This document shows positions 26,277 through 37,900 of a DNA stretch of 64,000 bases, one piece after another. The position numbers and the translations under genes are program-made. The notes under the pieces are model-generated. The model saw only the letters and a list, made by a program, of their open reading frames with translations, did not search any database and was not told the DNA's origin. Source of the DNA: Tipula vernalis (lineage: Eukaryota > Arthropoda > Insecta > Diptera > Tipulidae); contig OY282558.1 of assembly GCA_958295665.1 (NCBI GenBank), positions 19,095,409 to 19,159,408 on the forward strand, in the 5' to 3' direction. Each line of letters begins with the position of its first letter. Positions within the stretch are counted from its first letter, which is position 1.

Positions 26277-26835
26277 TGTCGGTGAAGCCAAGCCTGTGAA
26301 ACAACGCTTTTATTCGGTTTCACCTGTGAAACAGAAATTGATGTATGACGAGCTAGATCGCATGTTATTTTTGGACGTGATTGAGGAGAGTCATAGTTCA
26401 TGGTGTTCACCTATTACCATGGTGCAAAAGGCTAATGGTCAAGTGCGCTTGTGTTTAGATGCCCGGGAAGTGAACAAGGTGACGGTCAGGGATGCGTATC
26501 CGCTTCCTCTTATCAATGGATTGTTGAGTCGATTGGATCAAACTCGTTATATTTCGTCAATCGACTTAAAAGATGCCTTCTGGCAGATCCCTCTTGACCC
26601 ACAATCCAGAGATAAGACGGCGTTTACGGTTCCTGGTCGTCCCTTGTATCATTTCAAGGTCATGCCATTTGGGTTGTGTAATGCTCCCCAAACACTATGC
26701 CGCCTGATGCATCGGGTAATACCGTACCAACTTCACGACAGAGTCTTTGTCTATTTAGACGATCTCTTAGTTACATCTTCTACTTTGTCCGAACATTTTG
26801 AACTTTTTGGAAATGATTGCTCATTTACTCCGTAA
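26277..26835 (+). pseudogene. Gypsy reverse transcriptase region (broken)
   Basis: Shows the RT blocks SPITMVQKANGQVRLCLDAR, SIDLKDAFWQIPL, FKVMPFGLCNAPQ and the catalytic YLDDLL (26752-26769). The frame ends at 26835, after a one-base change near 26800 shifts the continuation into another phase. Confidence 0.88.
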
Positions 26836-27632
26836 TGCCGGATTAACAATAAATGTGGAAAAAAGTCAGTTTGCGTCAAAAGAGGTTACATATCTGGGAT
26901 ATTTAGTGGGTGAGGGTTGCCTTCGCACCAATCCCGAAAAGTGTAGATCAATTAGCGAATTTCCGAGACCTAAAACAACCAAACAGATACGTAGCTTCTT
27001 GGGATTATGTGGGTGGTACCGACGTTTTACTAAGAACTTCGCTTCATTAGCTGCTCCACTATCTGACTTAACGGGAAAGAAATCAAAATCTAAATGGAAC
27101 CTTCACGCTGAGGAATCGTTTCAAGCTCTTAAGTTGGCTTTATCTTCTGCTACTGTTTTGGCGAATCCTGATTATGGGCGCCCGTTTTATATTCAGTGTG
27201 ACGCAAGTGCTGTTGGTGTGGGTAGTGTTTTATTTCAGTTAGACTCGGATGGCGCTGAACACCCCATTGAATTTTTTTCACACAAACTAAATGCTGCTCA
27301 ACGCAATTATTCTGTAACCGAGCTTGAGTGTTACGCCGCAGTACTTAGTGTGCAAAAATTTCGGCCCTATATCGAGGGATACCCGTTCACGATTTATACC
27401 GATCACGCTAGTGTCCGGTGGTTGATGTCCCAAAAAGATTTAGCAGGTAGACTCCCGCTGGAGTTTAAAACTGCAAGCGTATAAGTTTGATATCGGATAT
27501 CGTAAAGGATCGGTGAATGTTGTTCCTGATGCCCTCTCAAGATCTTTTTATATTGACTCAACAGATGATCTGGATCCTGAACAAAGTAAGGCTGTTACTA
27601 AAAATACTATGATTAATGATTCTTCACCACCT
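26798..27632 (+). pseudogene. Gypsy RT thumb and RNase H region (broken)
   Basis: Contains FLGLCGWYRRFTKNFA, the RNase H start CDASAVGVGSVLFQ and FTIYTDHASVRWL. The frame closes at 27484 and resumes in another phase with the chromatin-side motif VVPDALSR, so there is a further frameshift near 27455. The MITE follows immediately. Confidence 0.85.
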
Positions 27633-28088
27633 GTGGCCCTATTCTGGCTATTCCCTAGGAATTGGGAATTGGGAAAAATATTGCTATATTTCCAAACTTC
27701 AATAATTCCCAATTTTTTATTCCCCAATTCCCAAAAGTGTATTCTGGCGTAATTGGGAATCATCCAATGGGAAAAATCACTATTTCAAATTTTGCAGCCG
27801 CCATTATTTAAAAATTTTATTTTCTACATATAAAATAAAAACTTTACCGATACTACGTTGTAAATAAAATTTTGAAAATACATAAAACAAACAGTTTCTT
27901 CTAATTCCCAAAAAAAATATTTGGGAAAAATAAACGTCAAAACTTACATAAAATGGAATTATTTTATCCCTACAATAAAAATTCCCAATCGCCAGAATAC
28001 ACTTTTGGAAAAAATAATTCCAAACTGCTAGAATACTGTCAAAATAGTTCAATTCCCAATTCCCAGGGAATAGCCAGAATAGGGCCAC
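27633..28088. mobile_element. MITE inserted in the Gypsy element
   Basis: A 456-bp insertion begins GTGGCCCTATTCTGGCTATT and ends with its reverse complement. The imperfect inverted arms span about 128 bp on the left (27633-27760) and 109 bp on the right (27980-28088), including the inner shared AAAAGTGTATTCTGGCG. ATTCCCAAT-like motifs repeat many times inside. No coding capacity. I could not settle the target duplication. Confidence 0.75.
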
Positions 28089-28104
28089 TGGTAATGCAAC
28101 CGCT

Positions 28105-29332
28105 ATGCAAGGAAATGTGTCAAGCCTTAATACTCCTAGTGACAATTCGGTTCTACATATTGATCTCAATTCGTCAGCTTTTCAGGATGACGAATATCTT
28201 CAACAAATTCAACGAGTTCAACAACTGAAAGACTGTGAACATAATTTCAAAATACACGACAATAAACTTTTAATGTTACCATCTTATGCCTCGCGCTATA
28301 CCTCGACTGATTTATCCGAATGGAAATTAGTAGTTCCCCTATCCTTGACGACAAAATTAATTGAGCTGGCACATTCTCTTCCTACTTCCGCGCATATGGG
28401 TATTGCAAAAACGTTAGAAAAAATTCAACGACAATTTTTCTGGTCTGGTATGGCTAAACAAACTAAACTTTTTATCTCTAATTGTCTTCATTGCAAGATG
28501 AATAAATCTGTTAACCGTAGTACACAACCTCTTATGGGTTCTCAAACGGTGTCTACCAGGCCTTTTGAAAAATTATTCGTTGACTTTTTGGGACCATATC
28601 CTCGTTCGAAAAGGGGCAATACTTCGTATCGCAATCGTGTTAGATCATTATTCAAAATTTGTTCTCGTTAAACCTCTGTGTGAAGCTTCGGCCTCCTCTC
28701 TGTGTGCATTTTTGGAGAATGAAATCTTCCTGCTATTTTCAGTACCTGCTGTAATCACGTCTGACAACGGTAAACAATTTCTTTCTAATGTATTTCAAGA
28801 TCTGTTAAAAAAATATGATGTTAGTCACGTTCGTACTCCCATTTATTCGCCACAAAGTAATGCGTCAGAAAGAGTAAATCGGACTTTACTAGCAAGCATT
28901 CGTTCCTATCTGGATGATAATAGTCACAACGAATGGGATTGTCATTTGTCAGAAATTTCTGCGGCACTTCGAAATGTAAAGCATGATGTTACTCATTTTT
29001 CTCCACACTATTTGGTCTTTGGGCAACATATGTCTTTGAATGGATCTGATTATGCAATCCGTAAATTATTATCACCGCAAGATGATAACGAAATCCATGT
29101 TACATCCAAAACAAATCGCTTGAATTTGCTCCGGGATCAGATTATTCATTACCTTAAAGTTGCGCATGAGAAAGCCTCCAATCGTTATAATCTCCGAAGT
29201 AGAAATCGAATTTTTCATCCTGACCAACCTGTGTTTTGTGTCACCCATCCTGACCAACCTGGATGGATTATATTAGTAGTGTATTTAAGTGAGTTTTTGA
29301 AATGTAGCGTATGTTGTGGATATTCTTGGTAA
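28105..29332 (+). pseudogene. Gypsy integrase region (broken)
   Basis: A zinc-binding HHCC part (HSLPTSAHMGIAKTL, then CLHCKMNK, 28370-28505) precedes the DDE core: first Asp in LFVDFLGPYP (near 28580), second in ITSDNGKQF and Glu in SNASERVNRTL. A frameshift near 28610 splits the core. The tail carries a short duplication (HPDQP twice, 29217-29265). Confidence 0.87.
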
Positions 29333-29860
29333 AAGAAATAGTGGAGGAACAAACAAAACTATAGAATATCTATTTAAATATGTAGACCATATATAATTTT
29401 TTGGTTGTGATTTTGTATCTAGTGGGTGATGTCTACATTTTTTAGTGAGAACTCAGCTTGCTGGATACGCGCATTGTATGGCAACGGCGACCTTAAAACA
29501 AGACTGTTCTGTTTGCACCATGGTAAAATTTTAGTAAATTGGGGTACAAATTTTGAGATCCTATATATTTTTTATGCTATTTAGAATTGTAAAGCTCTCT
29601 GAAAAGGTTCTTTATTTGTATTTGTTTTGTTTCAATTAATTCGAGAGGTTACCAGGAGGTTATATTTAAATATTAAAATTCAGTTAAAACGTTGTTACTA
29701 AACGATGATATTTTAAGTTCATACAATGGGATGTTTCCATTTTAGATTACCGCACTTTTACCATAATAATATTTATTTGAAAATACAATAAAAAATAAGC
29801 TTTCTTTATGTGATAGTAAAAATATATATTAATATATCCGGTTTCGGGATCCCTTTGTCA
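29333..29860. other. Gene-free stretch between Gypsy and Penelope remains
   Basis: No LTR, coding frame or recognised repeat. Any Gypsy 3' LTR should lie here, but without a second copy in the window it cannot be defined. Confidence 0.45.
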
Positions 29861-29909
29861 ATCTTTATTTAATTATTACAAAAAATTACAAGTACAACTC
29901 TTATATATG

Positions 29910-30775
29910 CTAATTATTATAGTGGTGTTGGTGATTGTTCAATATTAGATCATACAGCTTATTTGTTTTAGTGTTAATTTTATCGTTTAGTAACAACGGG
30001 TTATCTCTGTGTTTGTATATTTCCAATTCCTCCTGTCTATCCATATTCTGCCCTTTATGCATTCTGCACACTACATTCAAATTTATGTCCAAGCTGGTGT
30101 ACGTGTGTTTTTCATTAGTTAAATGTAGTGCGTAATTGGATTTTATATGTGGCTGCCCAACTACGTTTGTGTGCTCCTTGAATCTGATTTTGAATGATCT
30201 GCCCGTTTGCCCTAAGTAAAACTTATTGCAGTTATTGCATATTAATTTGTAAACGCCAGTATCAACCGCTTGGTGATTTATGTCCATTTTAAGTTTATTT
30301 ATAAGTTTATGTTTTGTTGTATACGCCACTTTGTAACCGTATTTGTGTAGTATCTTGTTTAGTATAATGCTGGTATCCTTATTATATTCTGTAGTATACC
30401 ATTGTATTGCCTTTATCGGCTTTTGTAACTATGGCATTTTTGTTCACTAATTTTTTCTTAATATTGGTTATGGTTTTATTTTCAGCTATATGTTGGTATT
30501 GTTGCGTTGTGTTTACTACTTTGTTTCCAATTTAGTTGATAAACCTAATACGAATCTCATCCTAGTGCTCTGTATTTGTTTTTAGTATAACATTTTCAAC
30601 GTGTTTATTTCGCTCATTTATGTTATTTTTTAGTTGAGAGTGATGTTATGTTTTAGACCTTTATTTAGCACTTTAATTTCTCGTTCGTTAAACTGGATAT
30701 TCGTTGTGTTGTGTATACGTTGATAAAAAATGTGTTTAGAGTCAATTACGTGGTTGTGTGTAACGTTTTCTCTTT
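29910..30775 (-). pseudogene. Penelope-like element fragment: N-terminal piece joined to GIY-YIG endonuclease
   Basis: The minus-strand frame 30329-29910 encodes a GIY-YIG endonuclease typical of Penelope elements: GVYKLICNNCNKFYLGQTGR, then RFKEH and a C-terminal Glu in EELEIYKHRD. Upstream on the same strand (30775-30399), broken frames show the N-terminal Penelope part ending VTKADKGNTMV. The whole RT core that should lie between these parts is missing, so the copy is internally deleted. Confidence 0.8.
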
Positions 30776-31565
30776 GCCGATAAAGGCAATACAATGGTAA
30801 TCATGAACGCAGAGGAATATAAAACAAAAATAAACGATTATATCCGAAATAACAGGATCTAACAGTTACAGTGTGATCCAACTGTTAATTTCTTAAAAAT
30901 AATCAATAAAGTCATCAATACATCGTCTAAAATATTAAATAAATGTGAGATGTACTACAACAAGATGATCAAACCAAGTGCTCCATTAATTACAGGTTTG
31001 CCTAAAATACACAAAATGAATACACCTATACGTCCATTAATAAATTTCACAACTTCACCGACATATAGAATCGCAAAATTTTTGAATAGATGGTTAAGTA
31101 ACAATATAATATTACAAAACAATACATCAATTAAGAACAATATTGAACTAGTCGACAAAATAAGATCCATAAATATACCGGCAGGTACCAAATATGCATT
31201 ATTTGATGTCGTTAATATGTATACCAACATTCCAGTGAAAGCTACATTGTCTATAATAGCTGATTTGTTACGAAGAAATAACGTAGAAGCCAACAAAATA
31301 TCCGAGATCATAAAATTATTAACCACAATCACAGATATGAATTATTTTAAACATGACAACAAGTTTTACGCGCAACCAGAAGGATTACCAATGGGAAGTC
31401 CACTGTCAGGTACTTTAGCCAATATATATCTAAATTTTTTCGAAAATACATACGTACTGAATAATATAAATCCGTACAAAAACAATATAATTTATTGGCA
31501 TAGGTACGTCAATGACGTACTATTGTTATTCAGAGGCACACACAGACATACAAATACATGCTCAC
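30776..31565 (+). pseudogene. Penelope-like element fragment: reverse transcriptase
   Basis: The plus strand starts at ADKGNTMVIMN (30778) and, after one stop near 30860, encodes a Penelope RT: SAPLITGLPKIHK, PIRPLINFTTSPTYRIAKFL, ALFDVVNMYTNIPV, GLPMGSPLSGTLANIY. The catalytic box reads YVNDV, where YxDD is expected, so the first Asp is replaced by Asn. Similarity stops near 31555, where unrelated sequence begins. Confidence 0.85.
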
Positions 31566-33419
31566 CGCTAGAAGCCAGACTCGGGGGACATTGTTTCAGG
31601 AGACACACAGTAGGAAAAGGTGAAGGAGTTCAACTAGAATCCGTCATCTCTGTGTCTATGAAGCTTTCAACGAAGATCGCAGTAGGAGGCTACTGCTCAC
31701 TTTATGCCAACAACAATACAAATCGCTGATAAGAACAATTATCACCTTTGGCTGGCGAGGAAAACTATAAAATAGTTCGACCCAACAAACGAGAATGCCA
31801 GATACGGTGATCGAGTGTGATTTGATTCTTCCATCGGGTAGCTGTCTCTCACGAGGTCCTACTTTCGTTTATGCCACTTTCTACGCCTGTTCGGTGGTCC
31901 GATTGTGAAAATGAGAAACGTATGCCAGCCACCTTAATTTTTGGCTGATGCTCCTTTGAAGGGACCGAGAATTATTCTGATGGTTTTACACTAAGGGGCA
32001 GGAAATTTTTGCTGTTAGGGTTGTTATAAATGGTTGAATGTTATAACTGGTGTAAATGTTATATTTGTTTTAGTGTTATATTTGTTGTTTAATGTTACCG
32101 TCAACCTATATTTATCTTCACTCTATGGTTAGGTGTAGAGTGATGATAAATTTCCTAATTTGTTAGTAGGGCCTATGACGTCTCAATGTGCCCTCAGATG
32201 AAATAAGTTAGTGAGCTCGAAGACTCTTGTTCGCTTATTTCCGTGCTTTGCCATGCACTGGTTAACTGAGGTTCACAAAGGATAGTCGTTTGGTATATGA
32301 TTTTGCCAGATCATGCTACCTTGGTTAGTAGATATTATATCGATTTTGCTATATCGATATAATAGAGGATAGGTTTATTTGGAAATGGTTTAAAACTGAA
32401 TATTGGGGATAATATTCGATAGTAATACTCACCAATTGTTTTTAATTCTACTGGTCAGATGATCTGCTACATCCGCTTCTTCTGCTTTTAATTGAAAAAT
32501 TCTTGTTGTGGATTTTTATTATTTTAAAGTTTTATTGATAAGGATTTCTTTATTGACTACAGAGATTAGATTTATGTCTACCCGCTGAACTAACCCATTC
32601 GGTTGTAATTTATAAATCGACTCATGATTAATTTCAAAAATCAATAGTTTATATACCGATTTTTCTTTATTGATTTACAATAACAATTTTAATATACTTT
32701 TAGTAACATATATTTTAATCTGGGGCATAAATATTTTATTTCGCAATACGTACATGTGTGATGATATGCTTAATTAAATTTGTTCGTGTAATCATTTTCC
32801 ATATTTTGGTAATATAGAACATACGAAATGTTTGCATTTTAATCCAGAGCATATATTATTCATGTACTCATATATTTTTGGGTTCAATGTAATATGTACA
32901 CATTTATTTCTTACTTACTACGTAATTTTGTAGTACGTAATATGTGTCATGTTTGTTTTGATTTTGCTATATATGTTATGCTTCCGTATTTTTAGTATTA
33001 TGTATATTTTGTATTGTTTCTTCAATATCAATTATGTTTTACAATGTTATTTGAAATTAATTATGTTTTGATTTTATGCGTTTTTATGATCTTAATTCTA
33101 TTTGTCTTAATTAGTTTCACAACAGGGTCTAAGACTCGCAGCAGCCAAATCTCTTTGTAATCTCTTCTGTTCTTTGTGATTCGATTTGTTCCAAATTTTT
33201 CGATAATATTAAAATTTTCGAAGTTTTTCGAGGTTAAAGATTATATTGTTTATTTGTAATTTCCTAGGCTTGCTGACATTTTCGGTAACACGAATTTTGA
33301 AGATTTTTTGTTTTTTAATTACTTCTGTGAATTTTATAGAATTGGAAGATGATTTTGAGATTTTTTTGATGTTTCGAGTTCATTCGATATTCTATAGGTT
33401 ACTGATTATTAGACCTGTT
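31566..33419. other. Gene-free stretch
   Basis: The first 400 bp are less AT-rich and may come from another mobile element that I cannot name; the rest is AT-rich. No supported gene. Confidence 0.4.
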
Positions 33420-33645
33420 GATTTTGCAAAGCTCGAGCTTTCGATCTTTTTAGAGTACAAGCGTTTTTGATCGCAAAATATTAATTTTATAACGTGAATT
33501 ATCTCTCTTTATTAAGAAATCTCTTTACCTCTTGAATGGTAAGAGTTACAAACTTTTTTAACAATACTTTCTAATAGTAACTTACCATTCAAGAGATAAA
33601 GAGATTTCTTAATAAAGAGATCGAAAGCTCGAGCTTTGCAAAATC
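33420..33645. repeat. Interrupted inverted repeat (MITE-like palindrome)
   Basis: The left arm GATTTTGCAAAGCTCGAGCT.. (33420-33447) continues at 33504-33542. The right arm 33582-33645 is the reverse complement of both parts without a gap. The left arm has thus gained, or the right arm lost, about 56 bp. The loop is about 40 bp. Confidence 0.75.
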
Positions 33646-36629
33646 AGCAGCTCTACTGATTATGTATCAATTAGAAAAAAAATATCTACTAAGCCTAACG
33701 AAATTCCATACTGGAAATTAATCTCATTCTTTTTCATAATATGATAAACGGAACAAAAACGGATTTAGAGCAATATTCGCTTGTGGTGATCACGGTTCGA
33801 CACATTTGTTTCCGTGTTTAATTTTATTATGGCTTATTGGCTTAATCAAAGATGAAAAATCCACTGAAAAACCAAACATGATGAGTTACTAATAAATTGA
33901 ATCAGGGTTGAGTATAAGTGTTAGATTTTAAAATCCTTTCATTCAATAACGAATTTATTAAGTAAAATTTTGATTAATTTTGAATTGGTCTTTAGGCTTT
34001 ATGCCACACGCATAACATTATCACGATTTTTGCGTCAAAAACGGTGGCGTTTAATTTATTTTAAATTAATATAATCAATCTCTACATAAATTTTAATTAA
34101 AATTAAAAATTAGAAAATAGCGATTTACAATGATTGACCGCACTACCGGTGAATTTCTACCGGTGCCCGGTACATAATCACTTAATCATTTTTACACTGC
34201 TGCTATACCCTCATTTCATGATACTAATAATAAACAGATTTATTTTAATAAACCCTTACACTGTACCATTTCTCTCATCTCTTATAAACGTTATCGTGCA
34301 AAACTCCTACGGCCGTGTAGACGACACAGCCTACACCCTGAATTTTTTCTCTTAATGTCTCTACCAAGAATTATACTTTCTTTTGAATATTGAAACTAGA
34401 ACCTTCTAAGAAAACAAAGCTTTTTAAAAGTGCAGGAATAGAATGCAGGAATAGAATTAAAAAGCTCTCGAGATTAATATATCTGGTTGCTCTAGTTTCT
34501 AAATTTGCCATCATTTTTCGGAATTATGTACGAATGAGCGAGCGGTTAAAAATAACTTTCTTTCAAAAATTACATAAGACGATGCCAATTTCATTTTAAA
34601 AATTTACAAACTTAAACTTGATTAATTTTTTTTTGCATACCTGGTTAAACTCTCCTATTATAATTATCGTACGAGTAAGTATATATAAAAGAAAAGACGA
34701 GTAACTTTTTAAAATATTCATAATTAAATATGAACAACATAAAACACAACAATTTTCAAAAGCTAATTTAACAATTCAATTTATTATCACAATAAAACTT
34801 AACTTTATGCAAGTTTACAAGATTGTTATATATGTATATATGTATGTACATGAGCTAAAATAAAGTCTTAAGATTTTATTTCTGTTAAACTTTTTCATTA
34901 AACCAACATTTGTTATTTTGTCTTAATATCAAAGCAAAAAGTTTTTATCTGTAAATATAGTGTAGTGAGTATTCTATGTATATGGTATAGAGTATAATAA
35001 TAGTTCTATGAACTTGTTAACATTTTCAACTTTATGTAACAATGCATTCAACGATATTTGGAACATGATTTTTAAAGCGTAATAATTTAGTTTTTATAAA
35101 ATTTTTGATATTTCGAGACAATAAATTGATTTGAGGGAAAACATCGTTTTCCTATCCGGTCGCCTCCACTTCACCATGTTGCGATAGAATACACTTAATC
35201 TTTGTCAATTCAAAAAATGTTATATTGTTGCCCTGGATATTTCGGATCGTCTATATTCTACTATCCGTAGAATGTATCGTCGACAATCTTGGAAAATGAC
35301 AATTTGCAGGTCAATAAAAACTATTTATTGGACGAGAATGATATAAGAACGTACAATAAGGATTTTTCGTTTCTAAAGCTGATTTATAGATTTTAAATTG
35401 GCTATTAATCAGACATTTGTCTTCCCATGAAGACCAACCGCGTTTTTATTGGAATTTTATTTTTTGTTACAAATTTAAAATTTCCTCAGAACATTTGTAT
35501 TCCTTAGAAGATTTGTGTTATAAAAGCGAGTTAATCAGAAATCATCTGATCAGTACTAGCTAGAGTAGTTGTCATTGTCTTAAAAAATACACCCATTACA
35601 AGGTGTTGTAGTGACATATTAAGTTGTAATAATCATAATTTAGATTTTTAATAATAGTTTATGAAATAATATAAAAATGTGATGTGCCACACTATAAAAT
35701 ATCCAAATCAATAAATTACAAATAAATTTATATGGAATAATGTTCGAACCAATTTACAAATAAATTATTCAAATCGTTTGAAATTAATTTTAAGTTTTAA
35801 TTGATTTATTTGACCTAATTGGTATGGCCGACAGCAGACAAATTGGCCGTCTATTTACGACTAATTAATACCAATTTTGGAGTAACCTGTATAAATCAGT
35901 AACTCCAAAGAATCATAAATCTTTTGGCGGTTTTATTTCTGTTGCGGGATTTACTGGCATGCATCAATTACGTTTGGTCGAATAAATTAAACTGTAATTA
36001 ATTAATAAAATAGGAGCATGTTTTTTTGGGAAATTTTTTATTTATCACAGACATACATTTTTTGCTCGTTTGTTTACATTTTGTTAATTGTAATTATTTG
36101 AGTTGTGCGAATGTAATTAAATTATTGAATAATTATATTGTGAGTATTATTTATCAGTGCTGCTTATATAAACATATGTAAATTCATTGAAGTATTTTAT
36201 ATGCCGCGATAATATTGTTGGATTAGATCTACGTCGAATGTAAAAATTATAATTGTGGAGATAATTTTAATCTGCAAGCCTTCAAGGTTCGGTGACACCC
36301 GTATTTGGAATTTGTTAGCAATTTGACTTTCTTATTTACTGCTCTTGAATTAAAAGATCAAGCTGCAATAATGCAACATTGATTCAACATTATTTTAGTA
36401 ATAGACCATCGAAAAACATTGAAAATTAAGTGTGGAACCGCAAAGTTTGTTAATTTTCGCGTTTATACATTCTTATTTTTTTTTAAAGAATCAGAGTGCA
36501 GTACCACAGAAAATAAACGATATTGGCCAGTATCCACTTAAAAATTTCAGATCAGCGAAAAAAATGGACGCCATGATATTTTTCTCCAACTACTAATATA
36601 AATAATAAAAAAAATTTCTAGCACGAAAT
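33646..36629. other. Gene-free AT-rich stretch
   Basis: No ORF with protein-like composition, RNA gene or dispersed repeat recognised. Confidence 0.5.
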
Positions 36630-36659
36630 ATGGTTATTTTAAAATGTAACGTAAATCTT

Positions 36660-36815
36660 ATTACAAATTTTCAAATCTCAGATAGAGCTACCCGTAGTTC
36701 CAACAAATTCCGCCCACCAAATTACAAACTAAACTTCACTGAAAATAGTATATTTTATAAAGGCGTTGAATTATTCAACAATTTAGATGATGCTTTTAAA
36801 GCCCACAGAGATTGA
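36660..36815 (+). pseudogene. Possible C-terminal scrap of a CR1/Jockey-type non-LTR RT
   Basis: The translated stretch RATRSSNKFRPPNYKL followed by NSIFYKGVELFNNL resembles the C-terminal end of non-LTR reverse transcriptases, where a phrase like SFRYRGPKLWNSLP is common. It is only about 50 residues and no other RT block precedes it. Confidence 0.35.
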
Positions 36816-36984
36816 CAAATGACAGAGATTCATTGTTGATTAAGGAAAAGCTTCCATGCTTTTATTTTAAAAGAAATATATTTTACGTTTTAGTACACTT
36901 GAATATATGCGTGGTTGTTTAAAAACGTATTTCATACATATTATTGTTTTCTACTTTTTGTCTTAAACGAATCTTTTTAAATTT

Positions 36985-37215
36985 GAAAGGTGAGCATCCG
37001 CCATATTGAATTTAGAATGATGTCACGTATTGTGCTCGTCAAACCTTTTCATTTGATACCCATGTCAAGGAAGTTGTGAAGAAATAGGTGGTCTGCTATC
37101 TTGGGGCGGCCGCCCCACCACCTTATGACCACCTTATTCTGACGTCACTGAAAGTATCGTTTTCTACTCGTCAAGCCCTTTCATTTGATACCATTTGCAA
37201 AATTTTAGCTCTATT
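36985..37215 (+). repeat. Two-unit diverged direct repeat
   Basis: CTCGTCAAACCTTTTCATTT and CTCGTCAAGCCCTTTCATTT, each followed by GATACC, lie about 132 bp apart, each preceded by a TGACGTCAC-like or TGATGTCAC stretch. Between them is a GC-rich palindrome GGGGCGGCCGCCCC. This looks like two units of a dispersed tandem family. Confidence 0.6.
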
Positions 37216-37900
37216 GGACATTGGGATGTGGGATAAATATCGATTGTAAAATTTTGCCCACCGAAACAACAAACCAACAAACCGTATTTAAATCTGTTAA
37301 CATAATTTTCCATCTGTACCGTACATACATAAATAGACTGACCAGATAATTTTCAAATGCAAAAGAATATTTTTCAAAAATTTTTAAAATTTGCGGTTTC
37401 ACAATGGATAACGTAAATTGCACTAGGAATAAGCCATTTTAAATTTTAATCAAATTTTACCATCTAAATAATTTATTGTTCAGCGAAACAATACAGAACG
37501 GTCGAAACTATGTATATCCCGCTTTTCAAAAAGCTTCTTTAAAGTTAGTGTTTTTTTGAAATTAAAAATTTGCACACGATTTCTACGATATAAGATCTTA
37601 CAAGCATACAAACGTATCCGCCGCTTTATCATTTGTATGTACTCTGCTATTTTTTCTGGACAAAATTGTTAAAGAAATTATTTTTATGTAAGTTTTTTTA
37701 CTCATCGGACAATTATTTTTTAGCATTTTTTTTATGAACGTAGTATTTGGGGCAACAATGAATTCCCCTGTAAGTCTTAAATATTTTATATGTTTATGGC
37801 CCACAAGCATTTTAATATATTTGAAAGAGGGCTTAAAACTAAAATCGGGCTCTTGTTTTTGGTCGAGAAACGCGTAAAACGAATAAGAAAGAGTATTAAT

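Larger units (their letters stand above)
25716..29332 (+). mobile_element. Degenerate Ty3/Gypsy LTR retrotransposon, no LTRs found
   Basis: The pol domains occur in Ty3/Gypsy order on the plus strand: aspartic protease, reverse transcriptase, RNase H, integrase. Reading frames shift at least four times (near 26260, 26800, 27455 and 28610), and a 456-bp MITE interrupts the region between RNase H and integrase. No gag, primer-binding site or flanking LTR is visible, so the copy is truncated and inactive. No env follows the integrase, which separates it from the errantivirus at 47.7-51.2 kb. Confidence 0.9.

Noticed and set aside
31566..31740. Continuation of the Penelope RT frame after 31565
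   Set aside because: The frame stays open by chance, but the sequence no longer resembles RT; a junction with other DNA lies near 31555.
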